NCBI GenBank assembly: GCA_019694805.1
Contig: JAIBBG010000017.1
Coordinates: 1-53,461, forward strand
From: Flavobacteriales bacterium
GTDB lineage: Bacteria > Bacteroidota > Bacteroidia > Flavobacteriales_D > Sanyastnellaceae
Reading direction: 5' to 3'
Length of the DNA: 53,461 bases
Shown here in pieces: positions 42,671 to 51,243 of the stretch (position 1 is its first letter; each line of letters opens with the position of its first letter). A model generated the notes under the pieces. That model was not told the origin of the DNA. It worked only from the letters and a program-made list of their open reading frames with translations, and searched no databases. The translations under genes and the position numbers were made by a program.

Positions 42671-43648
42671 ATGAGAGAAATTCAATTCAGAGAAGCGATT
42701 TGTGAAGCCATGAGCGAAGAAATGCGCCGTGATGAAAGTGTGTTCCTGCTGGGTGAGGAAGTAGCAGAGTACAATGGAGCTTACAAAGCTTCCAAAGGAA
42801 TGCTGGATGAATTCGGTCCTAAGCGAGTGATCGATACTCCAATTGCCGAGCTTGGTTTTTCCGGCATTGCCGTCGGCGCTGCCATGAATGGTCTTCGTCC
42901 GATTGTGGAATTTATGACGTGGAATTTTGCCATCCTCGCTGCTGACCAGATCATCAACTCTGCTGCGAAAATGTTGCAGATGAGTGGTGGACAATACAAT
43001 GTGCCGATCGTGTTCCGTGGACCAAATGGTCAGGCTGGACAACTTGCTGCTACCCATTCTCAGAGTTTCGAATCTATGTACGCCCATGTACCCGGATTGA
43101 AAGTAATCACTCCTTCTAATCCATATGATGCAAAAGGCTTGTTGAAAGCCGCTATTCGCGATAATGATCCTGTAGTCTTTTTCGAAAGTGAAAAGATGTA
43201 CGGTGATAAAGGTCTTGTTCCGGATGGTGAATACATCATTCCAATCGGTTTGGCTGATGTGAAAAGAGAGGGAACGGATATTACCCTTGTTTCTTTCGGT
43301 AAAATCATGAAAGTGGCATTGGCAGCGGCAGCAGAATTGGAGAAAGAAGGGATCAGCATGGAAGTGATCGACCTCCGCACCATTCGTCCTCTGGACATTG
43401 ACACCATCGTGAACTCTGTGAAGAAAACCAATCGCCTGATCATCCTCGAAGAATCATGGCCTGTGGCGAGCATCTCTACAGAGATTGCATATCGTGTTCA
43501 GCGTCATGCTTTCGATTACCTTGATGCACCAATTCGCCGATTAACACAAAGCGATACACCTTTCGCTTTCGCAACTACCCTCATCGAAGCGGCGTTGCCA
43601 CAAGTATCGGATGTTGTGAAAACGGCTAAAGAAGTTTTATACCGATAA
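42671..43648 (+). CDS. pdhB: Pyruvate dehydrogenase E1 component, beta subunit
   Basis: 325-aa thiamine-diphosphate enzyme subunit of the pyruvate dehydrogenase complex, which makes acetyl-CoA. Motifs: MREIQFREAICEAMSEEM, LLGEEVAEYNGAYKASKGM, IDTPIAELGFSGIAVGAA, FRGPNGQAGQLAATHSQSFES, and a transketolase C-terminal part (VIDLRTIRPLDIDTIV, LEESWPVASIS). The start at 42671 begins the family N-terminus; the earlier in-frame start would overlap the promoter. The alpha subunit is not adjacent, which is common in Bacteroidota. Monocistronic, ended by a palindromic terminator. Confidence 0.96.
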   Translation: MREIQFREAICEAMSEEMRRDESVFLLGEEVAEYNGAYKASKGMLDEFGPKRVIDTPIAELGFSGIAVGAAMNGLRPIVEFMTWNFAILAADQIINSAAKMLQMSGGQYNVPIVFRGPNGQAGQLAATHSQSFESMYAHVPGLKVITPSNPYDAKGLLKAAIRDNDPVVFFESEKMYGDKGLVPDGEYIIPIGLADVKREGTDITLVSFGKIMKVALAAAAELEKEGISMEVIDLRTIRPLDIDTIVNSVKKTNRLIILEESWPVASISTEIAYRVQRHAFDYLDAPIRRLTQSDTPFAFATTLIEAALPQVSDVVKTAKEVLYR

Positions 43649-43662
43649 AAAATCTAAGAAAT

Positions 43663-43695
43663 GAAAAAGGGCAGTCGATCGACTGCCCTTTTTTC
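43663..43695. terminator. Bidirectional terminator
   Basis: Near-perfect palindrome centred on TCGATCGA: GAAAAAGGGCAGTCGA at 43663-43678 with TCGACTGCCCTTTTT from 43679. The A and T runs on each side let it end both pdhB (plus) and the 12-repeat protein gene (minus). Confidence 0.88.
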
Positions 43696-43712
43696 ATTTC
43701 AGTATTTTCTTA

Positions 43713-46700
43713 CTATTCGCGGATAACTTTTCCTTTCAGCAATTGTCCTTTTTCATCTTTGAAAATGATGGTATACATACCGGATGAGATTTTTTCCAAA
43801 TTGATCATGTTATTTCCAATAAGATTTTTTTCTGAAAAAATCAAATTCCCTTTCGTGTCGAAGCAACTCATTTGCCATTTACCTGATGGTAAATTGAAGT
43901 AAATATTTTCCTCAAAAGGATTCGGCCAAATGTCGATTTTCGAAATCTCCAATTCATCAATGCTCCATAATAATTCAGTATTGGATGTGTTCTGACAACC
44001 ATTAGAGTCCGTTCCTATGGCATATACCTCTAACCCATAGATTAAAATGGATTCAAATGCAATGATCTCGCCATGCTGATCTGGAATAAGACCAGATTCA
44101 GTTGTGTACCAATCATAATAAATACCTCCTGTGGCATTGACGCTATTTTCATTCCAATATACGACAATTGAAACTTCGGGTAAAGCTGCCATATTTAACT
44201 CAAATGGGAATGATTGCTCACACAATGGATTTGCGGTTTGCAATTCAATGGTATGCACTCCAACTGCGCCTTGATAAGTCAATTCCGGGGCGGTTGTAAA
44301 TAGCTGCCCCTCTATTACCCATGCATATTCTTCTACATAATCATGGGTGGCATCCATATTTAAAATAGCACCATCACAAAGAGTCAAATCAACCAATTCT
44401 TCTTCCATCAATGAGCAATGGAAAATGGTATGTGTGGTGGAGTTGGTTTGAATTGGCGGATTACTGTCGAAATAAATGTCGGCATCATTCACGAGTTCAG
44501 TAAAAGGGAGCAGTCCGTCAAGTGGTTCAATATTGTACATGATATAACCTCTGCTTCCTAATTCATCGCTCGAGCTATCCGGTAAATTGATGTTTTCAAA
44601 TACAAATTGCACACTGCCATTTTCTTCGATGATGGCATACATCTCATGTGATGAGCCAGTAATCTCCAAAGTCGAAAGGTCATAGACGCTTGTGTCTAAG
44701 GTATCCGCCACAATGACTTGTGTTGCTGGTGCATTGCCTGTATTTTGGAAATTGATGGTGTAAGGAATCACATCAGATTCGAGGATGAAATGTTCGTCAC
44801 GATAGCCCGCAAGATCAGTAGTCTTGTTGTTGGGGTCATATGGACAAGTAAAAGTTCTATTGTAATTGTTGCTTTGCTGACATAACACATTACCATCTAA
44901 ATCATAGACTGTGATTTGAATGTTGAAAGAAAACGATTCTCCCAATTGGTCTAGTCCCGGATTATGGAGATTCAAGTTGCAATGTACATTTTGAAATGAA
45001 TTCAGATTGACCAGGTTCCAAGTGGCTTGTGTGGATGTGCTGGTCCCGTTGTTGTTGATGGATGCTACACTGAATGTGTCTTCGAATGTCATCACTACTG
45101 TGGCATTCACGGGCGTCTCGTGTTGATTGGAAAAGAACAAATGGCAGTTTGTCCAATCGCAATTTACTGCGCCAACTTGTTTGGTGATGTAACAATCGCC
45201 ATACATCGAATCAAAGAAACCGACTTGATAAATCTGACATTGCTCCCAATCAAAACTCAAGGGCGTAGTTGGTGTGAAATAGGATGGATAATTAGTCACT
45301 GTAAGCGTGTAAGGTCCACCTGTTTCTAAGAAGGAAAGATTCAGTTGTGCACTATTTACATAGTAAGTGATACCAGGATTAACAGTGACTTCGTAAACTG
45401 AATTCAAACTTGGTTCATTCATATCGCGTGTTCCGTTGTTGTTGAGGTCGCGGTAGAAATATATGTAGCTATTGTTGGCACAATAACCACCATCGCAACC
45501 CGCAGGATTGTAATTACAATAGGAGGGATCATGGCATAAATTGGGAGTACACCAGTCGCTACATGTTGCATTCGGATTGTAATCACAAGAGTTTTCATTC
45601 ATACAACCCTTTATTCCAAAGCAAGTTCCATTGTCATATTCAGCAGCAGGCCAATAATTGCAAGCATGTATATCGGTGCAGCCACATACACCAATTTGAC
45701 AATTGCCATCGTCGCACGTTGCATTTGCATTGTAGTTGCAAGCCAATGCATTCATGCATCCCAGCACGCCTTCGCATGATCCATCATCGCATGCTGCATC
45801 TGGATTGTAATTGCAGGCTGTCGGATTGGTGCATCCAGGATATGTGCATGAATTGTCGTCACAGGTAGCGAGCAAATAGTAATTGCACGAAAGTGGGTCC
45901 ATGCATCCCATGATACCAGGAATACAACTACCATCATCACATCCGGCATTGGGTTCAAAATTGCACGCTGTTGGATCAGTGCATCCCGGATAAGAGCAAG
46001 GATCAGCATTGCATATGGCTGGGAGATTGAAGTTGCATGCAAGCGGATCAGTGCAACCAACGAATGGATAAGTACAACTTCCATTGTCGCAACCGGCATT
46101 GGCGTTGTAATTGCACGCCAATGGATCGGTACATCCTGCATAAATACATGACCCATCGGAACAAGTTGCCAATGGATTGTAGTTGCATGCTAAAGGATTC
46201 ATGCAACCGTAGATAGATGAACACGAACCATCATCACATGAGGCTTGTGGATCGAAGTTGCATGCAAAAACATCCGTGCATCCGGGATAGGTGCAAACTT
46301 GCGCATTTGATGGATCATACAATGGATCATAATTGCAAGCTTCTGTATCGGAACAGCCAATTTGAGGATTGCCCGCACTCAAAGTGATGTTTTCACTTCC
46401 TGTGCCACAGTTTCCATCCAACGCATATTGGAAGTTCATTTGAACTCCCAGATCTCCGTCAGTTGTAAGCTGCGCTACGAGTATTTTCAGATCTGAACCG
46501 GCTACAACAGTTACATTACTGCTCCAGATTTCACCAATACTGCTGTTGCAAATGAAACTTGTTCCAGATTGTGAATCGAGTGAAGTAATTTGTGGATCGC
46601 TGTTATAAAAGCCATCCAGGAAGTAGATTTGGGTTAGTGGACCTTGCGATAGTTCCAGATCAAGGGTGATCCAACTATCAAAATGGCAAGAAGCAAAATT

Positions 46701-46994
46701 ATCCAACATGCCCTGAGTCATTCCGGTGGCGAGATGATTACCAAACAACTGGTTATAGAAATTTCCGGTGGTTGTTATTACCAAAGGACTTTCACTATTT
46801 CCCCAAACTGATTTGATCACTGTAGATTCGGTTGCACATTCCGCATACACGCGATATGTGGTGTAGCCATTGAGGTCCACACCATCTGCTGTCGTTCCGG
46901 TATGAACTACAATTGGTTCGATAGAAATGCCAGTGACTTGACCCCATGAAGTCACGGAAAACAAAATGGCTAAAGCGTATAATATGTGTTTCAT
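43713..46994 (-). CDS. T9SS-exported protein with twelve Cys-rich ACNYNP repeats
   Basis: A 1093-aa protein. Signal peptide MKHILYALAILFSVTSWGQ. Residues about 20-205 form a beta domain. Residues about 210-520 hold twelve repeats of 22-27 residues with the plan GCTDPxACNYNPxAxCDDGSC(x3-5), four Cys each; most keep the final Asp/Gly/Ser. A surface domain follows (NNGTRDMNEPSLNSVYEV), then DUF11-like modules (VPYTINFQNTGNAPATQVIV, DSNPPIQTNSTTH). A PKD-like stretch and a final T9SS sorting domain (KIDWPNPFEENIYF-type, SSGMYTIIFKDEKGQLLKGKVI) complete it. The repeats may bind calcium or be disulfide-rich spacers; this is unproven. A small protein with one such repeat lies next to it. Confidence 0.88.
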   Translation of the reverse strand: MKHILYALAILFSVTSWGQVTGISIEPIVVHTGTTADGVDLNGYTTYRVYAECATESTVIKSVWGNSESPLVITTTGNFYNQLFGNHLATGMTQGMLDNFASCHFDSWITLDLELSQGPLTQIYFLDGFYNSDPQITSLDSQSGTSFICNSSIGEIWSSNVTVVAGSDLKILVAQLTTDGDLGVQMNFQYALDGNCGTGSENITLSAGNPQIGCSDTEACNYDPLYDPSNAQVCTYPGCTDVFACNFDPQASCDDGSCSSIYGCMNPLACNYNPLATCSDGSCIYAGCTDPLACNYNANAGCDNGSCTYPFVGCTDPLACNFNLPAICNADPCSYPGCTDPTACNFEPNAGCDDGSCIPGIMGCMDPLSCNYYLLATCDDNSCTYPGCTNPTACNYNPDAACDDGSCEGVLGCMNALACNYNANATCDDGNCQIGVCGCTDIHACNYWPAAEYDNGTCFGIKGCMNENSCDYNPNATCSDWCTPNLCHDPSYCNYNPAGCDGGYCANNSYIYFYRDLNNNGTRDMNEPSLNSVYEVTVNPGITYYVNSAQLNLSFLETGGPYTLTVTNYPSYFTPTTPLSFDWEQCQIYQVGFFDSMYGDCYITKQVGAVNCDWTNCHLFFSNQHETPVNATVVMTFEDTFSVASINNNGTSTSTQATWNLVNLNSFQNVHCNLNLHNPGLDQLGESFSFNIQITVYDLDGNVLCQQSNNYNRTFTCPYDPNNKTTDLAGYRDEHFILESDVIPYTINFQNTGNAPATQVIVADTLDTSVYDLSTLEITGSSHEMYAIIEENGSVQFVFENINLPDSSSDELGSRGYIMYNIEPLDGLLPFTELVNDADIYFDSNPPIQTNSTTHTIFHCSLMEEELVDLTLCDGAILNMDATHDYVEEYAWVIEGQLFTTAPELTYQGAVGVHTIELQTANPLCEQSFPFELNMAALPEVSIVVYWNENSVNATGGIYYDWYTTESGLIPDQHGEIIAFESILIYGLEVYAIGTDSNGCQNTSNTELLWSIDELEISKIDIWPNPFEENIYFNLPSGKWQMSCFDTKGNLIFSEKNLIGNNMINLEKISSGMYTIIFKDEKGQLLKGKVIRE

Positions 46995-47006
46995 GTGATT
47001 CTTGGT

Positions 47007-47351
47007 TTAGTTAAAAATGACAACATCTCCGTAATGTGATATCAAGATGATTAAATCTGATAGACCAACAGATCCATTTCCGTCAAAGTCACATTTAAGA
47101 ATTTCAATGGACGCAGTAGCAGGATCTGCCGGACAGTTCAGGCAATTCATGAAAAGCATATAGTCCATGACATTAATCAAATGATCGCAATTGATATCGG
47201 GATATGCTCCAATACAACTGCCGTCATCCACTGTAGCCAAAGGATCAAAGTTGCACGATATGGGATCTGTACATCCTGTTTGCGCGAAGGCATCATGGGA
47301 ACAATATAAGAATGAAGAAAACACCAGAAATGGTATGATAAGGTTTTTCAT
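47007..47351 (-). CDS. Small secreted protein with one Cys-rich repeat and a dockerin-like domain
   Basis: A 114-aa protein: signal peptide MKNLIIPFLVFSSFLYCSHDAFA, one GCTDPISCNFDPLATVDDGSC repeat of the kind found twelve times in the next gene, then a dockerin type I-like pair of EF-hand loops (YPDINCDHLINVMDYMLFM and CDFDGNGSVGLSDLIILISHYG). It has no sorting domain, so it would leave by the Sec route. Twelve bp separate it from the 12-repeat protein gene, so both are probably co-transcribed. Dockerin identification rests on the DxNxDxxxxxxD pattern. Confidence 0.78.
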   Translation of the reverse strand: MKNLIIPFLVFSSFLYCSHDAFAQTGCTDPISCNFDPLATVDDGSCIGAYPDINCDHLINVMDYMLFMNCLNCPADPATASIEILKCDFDGNGSVGLSDLIILISHYGDVVIFN

Positions 47352-47521
47352 TGTGAAAAGGTTAATGGTACTAAGTTAACACAATATCTGGCACATGGGC
47401 TACTCCGCATCGGATTCCCGGAAATTGAGGTTGGTTTTGCCATACCGGATCTTTATCAAATGAAAGAAAAAGGTTCGGCCAATTTTTCGGCCAACGCATC
47501 ACTTTTGAAGGAAGAAAAAGT

Positions 47522-50500
47522 TTATTTCACCACAAACCTGGTTTGCGCATCGGTTTGATCACCTTTCAAGTGGATATAGTAGATGCCCGGTGCAAAGGAT
47601 GTGGTGTCAATTTTTTTTGAGGTATTTACACCCGATGACACATGAGTTTCGGTGAAAACAACTTTACCCAAAGCATCAAAAACTTCCAATTGTAATTGTT
47701 CGCCATTTGCATTGGCAATTTCAATGACACAATAATCTTCAACAGGGTTCGGATATGTTTTGAGCACGGTCAATATTTCATTCTCTGCAACAGACACATA
47801 CGTTACAACATTGATGTTGTCGACATAAATGGCATTGCCATAATGACCACGGTTTTGAAAAGCAATGATGATCTCATCACTTTGTGGGACAAAAGTCAAT
47901 GGGACATTTTCCCATTCATTACCTGCAGGTACGTAGAAGTCCGTGAGATCAGGATGTGTTGCCAGATCATCTCCACCTTGAACCCAAATTTCTGTCCACG
48001 TTGCTCCGCAATCGATACTGAATAAAACCGCAAGTGTATCGGTATACGGCGGACCATACTCTGCATAGGCTTTATCGAATGTCAGTGCGACAGATAGGCC
48101 GCCTGTATTGTATTTGCCAAGCCAAATTTCATCACGCGCACCTTGCGCATCATAGTAGTAATTGTCGAATCGCATGGAGTATTGACCTGCATCATAAGCG
48201 CTCGCATCGGCATTGACATTCCATGAACCATTGCCTTGTAGTATCCAGAATTCGGGATATGAACCAGATTCGAAATCTTCTTCGAGAATATCTGTAACAC
48301 CACTCAATTCGCTGATGTAAGCTTGTTTGGTTACAGTTTGCGTTTGGGCATTCCATTCAACAGTTAATGTGACATCGTAAGTGCCATTTGTTGCATAAAC
48401 CACCGTCGGATTTTTTTCATTGCTTGAGGAAGGTGTCGCACCCGGGAAAGTCCAGTTGTATACAGCACCTTCACCAACTACGCTGTGATCCACAAAATGC
48501 ATGCTATCACCTGGACAAAAGAATGATCGTTGTTCTGCCGCAAAATCAGCCATGAGAGATGACGGTTCGAAGAGATTTGCTTCCCATACTCCCAAATTCC
48601 ATGTGGCCAGTCTGATTTTATTGCCTTTGTAGAATGGAACAATTCGTATGGGCTCAGCGCTCGCTGGTAGACCAGCACTGTAACTGGTCCAATCGTCCAT
48701 GTTGTTGTTGCGATAGTATACCTGACCGTTTTTGATGGCAAGATATACGCCTCCATCAGTGCCGTATTGGTGTGCCATTGCCCATATCTCTAATCCATTC
48801 AAAATTGCCGTTGAAAGATTTTCCCAATTCTGGCCGCCGTCTATAGTGTGATATACTTTGTTGTCATCAGGGGCATAATAGAATGAAATCCATAATTCAT
48901 CAGGATTGGTGGCACTGAGTGTGAAATTCATATCTCGGTATGTCTCAGGCAAATTCAATTCTTCCCAGCTTTCGCCGTGGTCAGTTGTGCGCCATAACAC
49001 ACTGCTGCTGCCTACACCTTGATGTAAATAGATATATCTGTAATCTGCATAGGATTGCTCAATCCACAAGACACGACTGTCCGTGCTGGAGCCAAAGGCA
49101 TGGACTTCACCAAATGTTGCGGCACCGTTTTCGGATTTATAAATCATGTGATCTCTGCCTAACCATGCGACGTTGTAATAGGTGTTGTCAAACATGATTC
49201 GCGAACTATTGTTATTCCAATAGCTTTCATTAGGATACAATGTGGTAGAAAAACTTTGTGAAGTTCCATCAAGTGAATTGGGGATGATATAACCTCCAAT
49301 ATCGCTGTGATATGTTCTGTTCTCATCGCTGTAATTGACATATCCGGTTGCAGCTTCGCCTCCGCCCATTGCCAGAAATTCTCCTGCGGGATACAATTCG
49401 TGATAGGCCATATTGCCATTGTGATATCTACCACCTACCATCATGTCTTCATTCCAACCCTGATCGTATCCCCAGAGATTGACAGCCTGAATGCCATGAT
49501 TGAGGTTGTTGTGATTCTCCATGAAATCACCACTCCAACCGATTCCACCATCGTTGGAAAACCAGATTTCTTCTGTCGTCGGTCCGGTTTGATAGATGCG
49601 ATATTCTTGTTGATCAACATGGAAGTAGTCGATGCCACCAATATATCCTCCCACACCTTCATATGTTGCACAAGCGTCTGTGCTTTTCCAGAGATTCAAT
49701 CCACCAATGAGGACAACATCGGGGTTGATTTGTGAGGCTATGAGGGTTGTGTTGTAATTGATCTGCGTGTAGTCGCCATCATCTCCAGTGAAGTTCATCA
49801 GATTGGGATGCTCTGCTGTATATGGTGTTCCAATTTGTCCATGTGGAAAGGTCCATGTTTCGCCTGCATCATAACTTACCCAAGCACCGATCCATCCGTT
49901 GGTGGTGATGGTCGATTGATCATTTTGATAACCTACCAAGATGGCATAAATACGATTGGGATCTGCCGCTGTTGTGGCCAATCTACCACCCTCCGGTGTA
50001 ATATTCCCGCTATTGTCAAACCAACCGTTGTCATAAATGGTCCATGTTGCACCGTAGTCTGTGCTTTTATAAAATTTCGAAAGCGAAGAGTTTTCTTCTT
50101 GTATGGTGTAGATGACCGATTCATCATCCGGTTTAATAGCAATAGTCTTGCATTGACCTTGCAAAACTTCACTCCAATTGTCACCGCCATCTGTACTGCG
50201 GAAAAATCCTAAGTTACATGCAGCGTATATGGTGTTTGGATCAGAATGACTGAATGCAATTTCCCACGCCCGGATATTTTGTGAAACGAATGAGGGTTGA
50301 CCTATAACTTGCCAGGTATTGCCTCCGTCTGTCGTTCTCCACAAATCATTGGCTGCACTCATCAATACGATGTTTTCCTCTGTTGGATGAATACGGATCG
50401 CGCCCACATCACCGATGATGTGGTCTTGTGTTACATGTGTCCAATGCTGACCAGCGTCAATACTCTTGTATGCTCCACCGCTTTCAGTGCCGCAATACAA

Positions 50501-50962
50501 TAGATTTGTGTTGGTGACAGATCGGTCGTGGCAATAGATATTGCTATGTCGAAATCCTTCAGTGAGACTGCCATCGGCATCATAATGAACCACAGGTCCG
50601 GCATAACTCCAAATGATATCACCGCGATCCGATTGATCTGCATGGCGCTTACGTTCCTCTTGTCTCGCTCTTTCTTCATGGTCAGGAATGACCAGTGAAC
50701 CATCACCGGTGAAATAGTGTCGATTCAAACTCAACCATCTTTTATAAGCTTGAGTATGCCTGCTTTTTTTGAAAGGGTGTGATGCAAACCACGCTTCATA
50801 GGCAGCGCGAATGGCAGTGGGATGAGCTGTTGGTGAATAGAGCAGGCTAACCCATTGCGGATCTGATGGCAACACAGGAATAGATTGATCATTCAATTGC
50901 GCTGTGAGCTCTGAGGCGAATAAAACAGCAAAAACAAAAGATAAAATGGATATGCGGTACAT
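47522..50962 (-). CDS. T9SS-exported BNR/sortilin-like propeller protein with PKD domain
   Basis: A 1146-aa protein with signal peptide MYRISILSFVFAVLFASELTAQ. Residues about 100-770 form a sortilin/VPS10-like beta-propeller with many Asp-box repeats (SIDAGQHWTHV, TTDGGNTWQVI, STDGGDNWSEV, SYDAGETWTFP, SNDGGIGWSG, TTDHGESWEEL, TIDGGQNWENL). Residues about 790-865 form a PKD domain (YNWTFPGATPSSSNEKNP, GTYDVTLTVEWN). A concanavalin-like or MAM-like lectin fold follows, then a T9SS sorting domain (KTYPNPVEDYCVIEI, APGIYYIHLKGD). Asp-box propellers bind glycans or proteins; enzymatic activity cannot be inferred. Start at 50962 begins the signal peptide; an upstream Met would add 13 residues. Confidence 0.87.
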   Translation of the reverse strand: MYRISILSFVFAVLFASELTAQLNDQSIPVLPSDPQWVSLLYSPTAHPTAIRAAYEAWFASHPFKKSRHTQAYKRWLSLNRHYFTGDGSLVIPDHEERARQEERKRHADQSDRGDIIWSYAGPVVHYDADGSLTEGFRHSNIYCHDRSVTNTNLLYCGTESGGAYKSIDAGQHWTHVTQDHIIGDVGAIRIHPTEENIVLMSAANDLWRTTDGGNTWQVIGQPSFVSQNIRAWEIAFSHSDPNTIYAACNLGFFRSTDGGDNWSEVLQGQCKTIAIKPDDESVIYTIQEENSSLSKFYKSTDYGATWTIYDNGWFDNSGNITPEGGRLATTAADPNRIYAILVGYQNDQSTITTNGWIGAWVSYDAGETWTFPHGQIGTPYTAEHPNLMNFTGDDGDYTQINYNTTLIASQINPDVVLIGGLNLWKSTDACATYEGVGGYIGGIDYFHVDQQEYRIYQTGPTTEEIWFSNDGGIGWSGDFMENHNNLNHGIQAVNLWGYDQGWNEDMMVGGRYHNGNMAYHELYPAGEFLAMGGGEAATGYVNYSDENRTYHSDIGGYIIPNSLDGTSQSFSTTLYPNESYWNNNSSRIMFDNTYYNVAWLGRDHMIYKSENGAATFGEVHAFGSSTDSRVLWIEQSYADYRYIYLHQGVGSSSVLWRTTDHGESWEELNLPETYRDMNFTLSATNPDELWISFYYAPDDNKVYHTIDGGQNWENLSTAILNGLEIWAMAHQYGTDGGVYLAIKNGQVYYRNNNMDDWTSYSAGLPASAEPIRIVPFYKGNKIRLATWNLGVWEANLFEPSSLMADFAAEQRSFFCPGDSMHFVDHSVVGEGAVYNWTFPGATPSSSNEKNPTVVYATNGTYDVTLTVEWNAQTQTVTKQAYISELSGVTDILEEDFESGSYPEFWILQGNGSWNVNADASAYDAGQYSMRFDNYYYDAQGARDEIWLGKYNTGGLSVALTFDKAYAEYGPPYTDTLAVLFSIDCGATWTEIWVQGGDDLATHPDLTDFYVPAGNEWENVPLTFVPQSDEIIIAFQNRGHYGNAIYVDNINVVTYVSVAENEILTVLKTYPNPVEDYCVIEIANANGEQLQLEVFDALGKVVFTETHVSSGVNTSKKIDTTSFAPGIYYIHLKGDQTDAQTRFVVK

Positions 50963-51052
50963 GGATGATGATTGTGCATGCAATATGCATGAATTCATCA
51001 ATTTTTGATTGAATTACCAAACATTTGAAATGCTAAGCTGTTCAAATGTTTA

Positions 51053-51229
51053 AACCCAAATCACGCAGTCAAAATCTATTACAGCGTTGAAAGCCTTCAA
51101 TGACGGTCACTTCCTCGATTTTTATTTTCACCGTATGAATGATACGCTTTCAAATAAAAATCTTGCGGTAGCGCCCGTCCTTTTTGGCTTTCAACGCTTC
51201 ATCACGATCCCGACTGCATGATTTAGGTT
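51053..51229. repeat. 177-bp long-hairpin element with nested inverted repeats
   Basis: Five nested pairings: AACCCAAATCACGCAGTC (51053-51070) with GACTGCATGATTTAGGTT (51212-51229), 16 of 18; AGCGTTGAAAGCC (51083-51095) with 51186-51198, perfect 13; GACGG (51102-51106) with CCGTC (51175-51179); GATTTTTATTT (51117-51127) with 51152-51162, perfect 11; CGTAT (51132-51136) with ATACG (51142-51146). Its ends match the element at 32611-32694. It lies 14 bp after the stop of the cytochrome gene, with no gene of its own. MITE-like or REP-like. Confidence 0.8.
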
Positions 51230-51243
51230 GAATCATCACCTCC

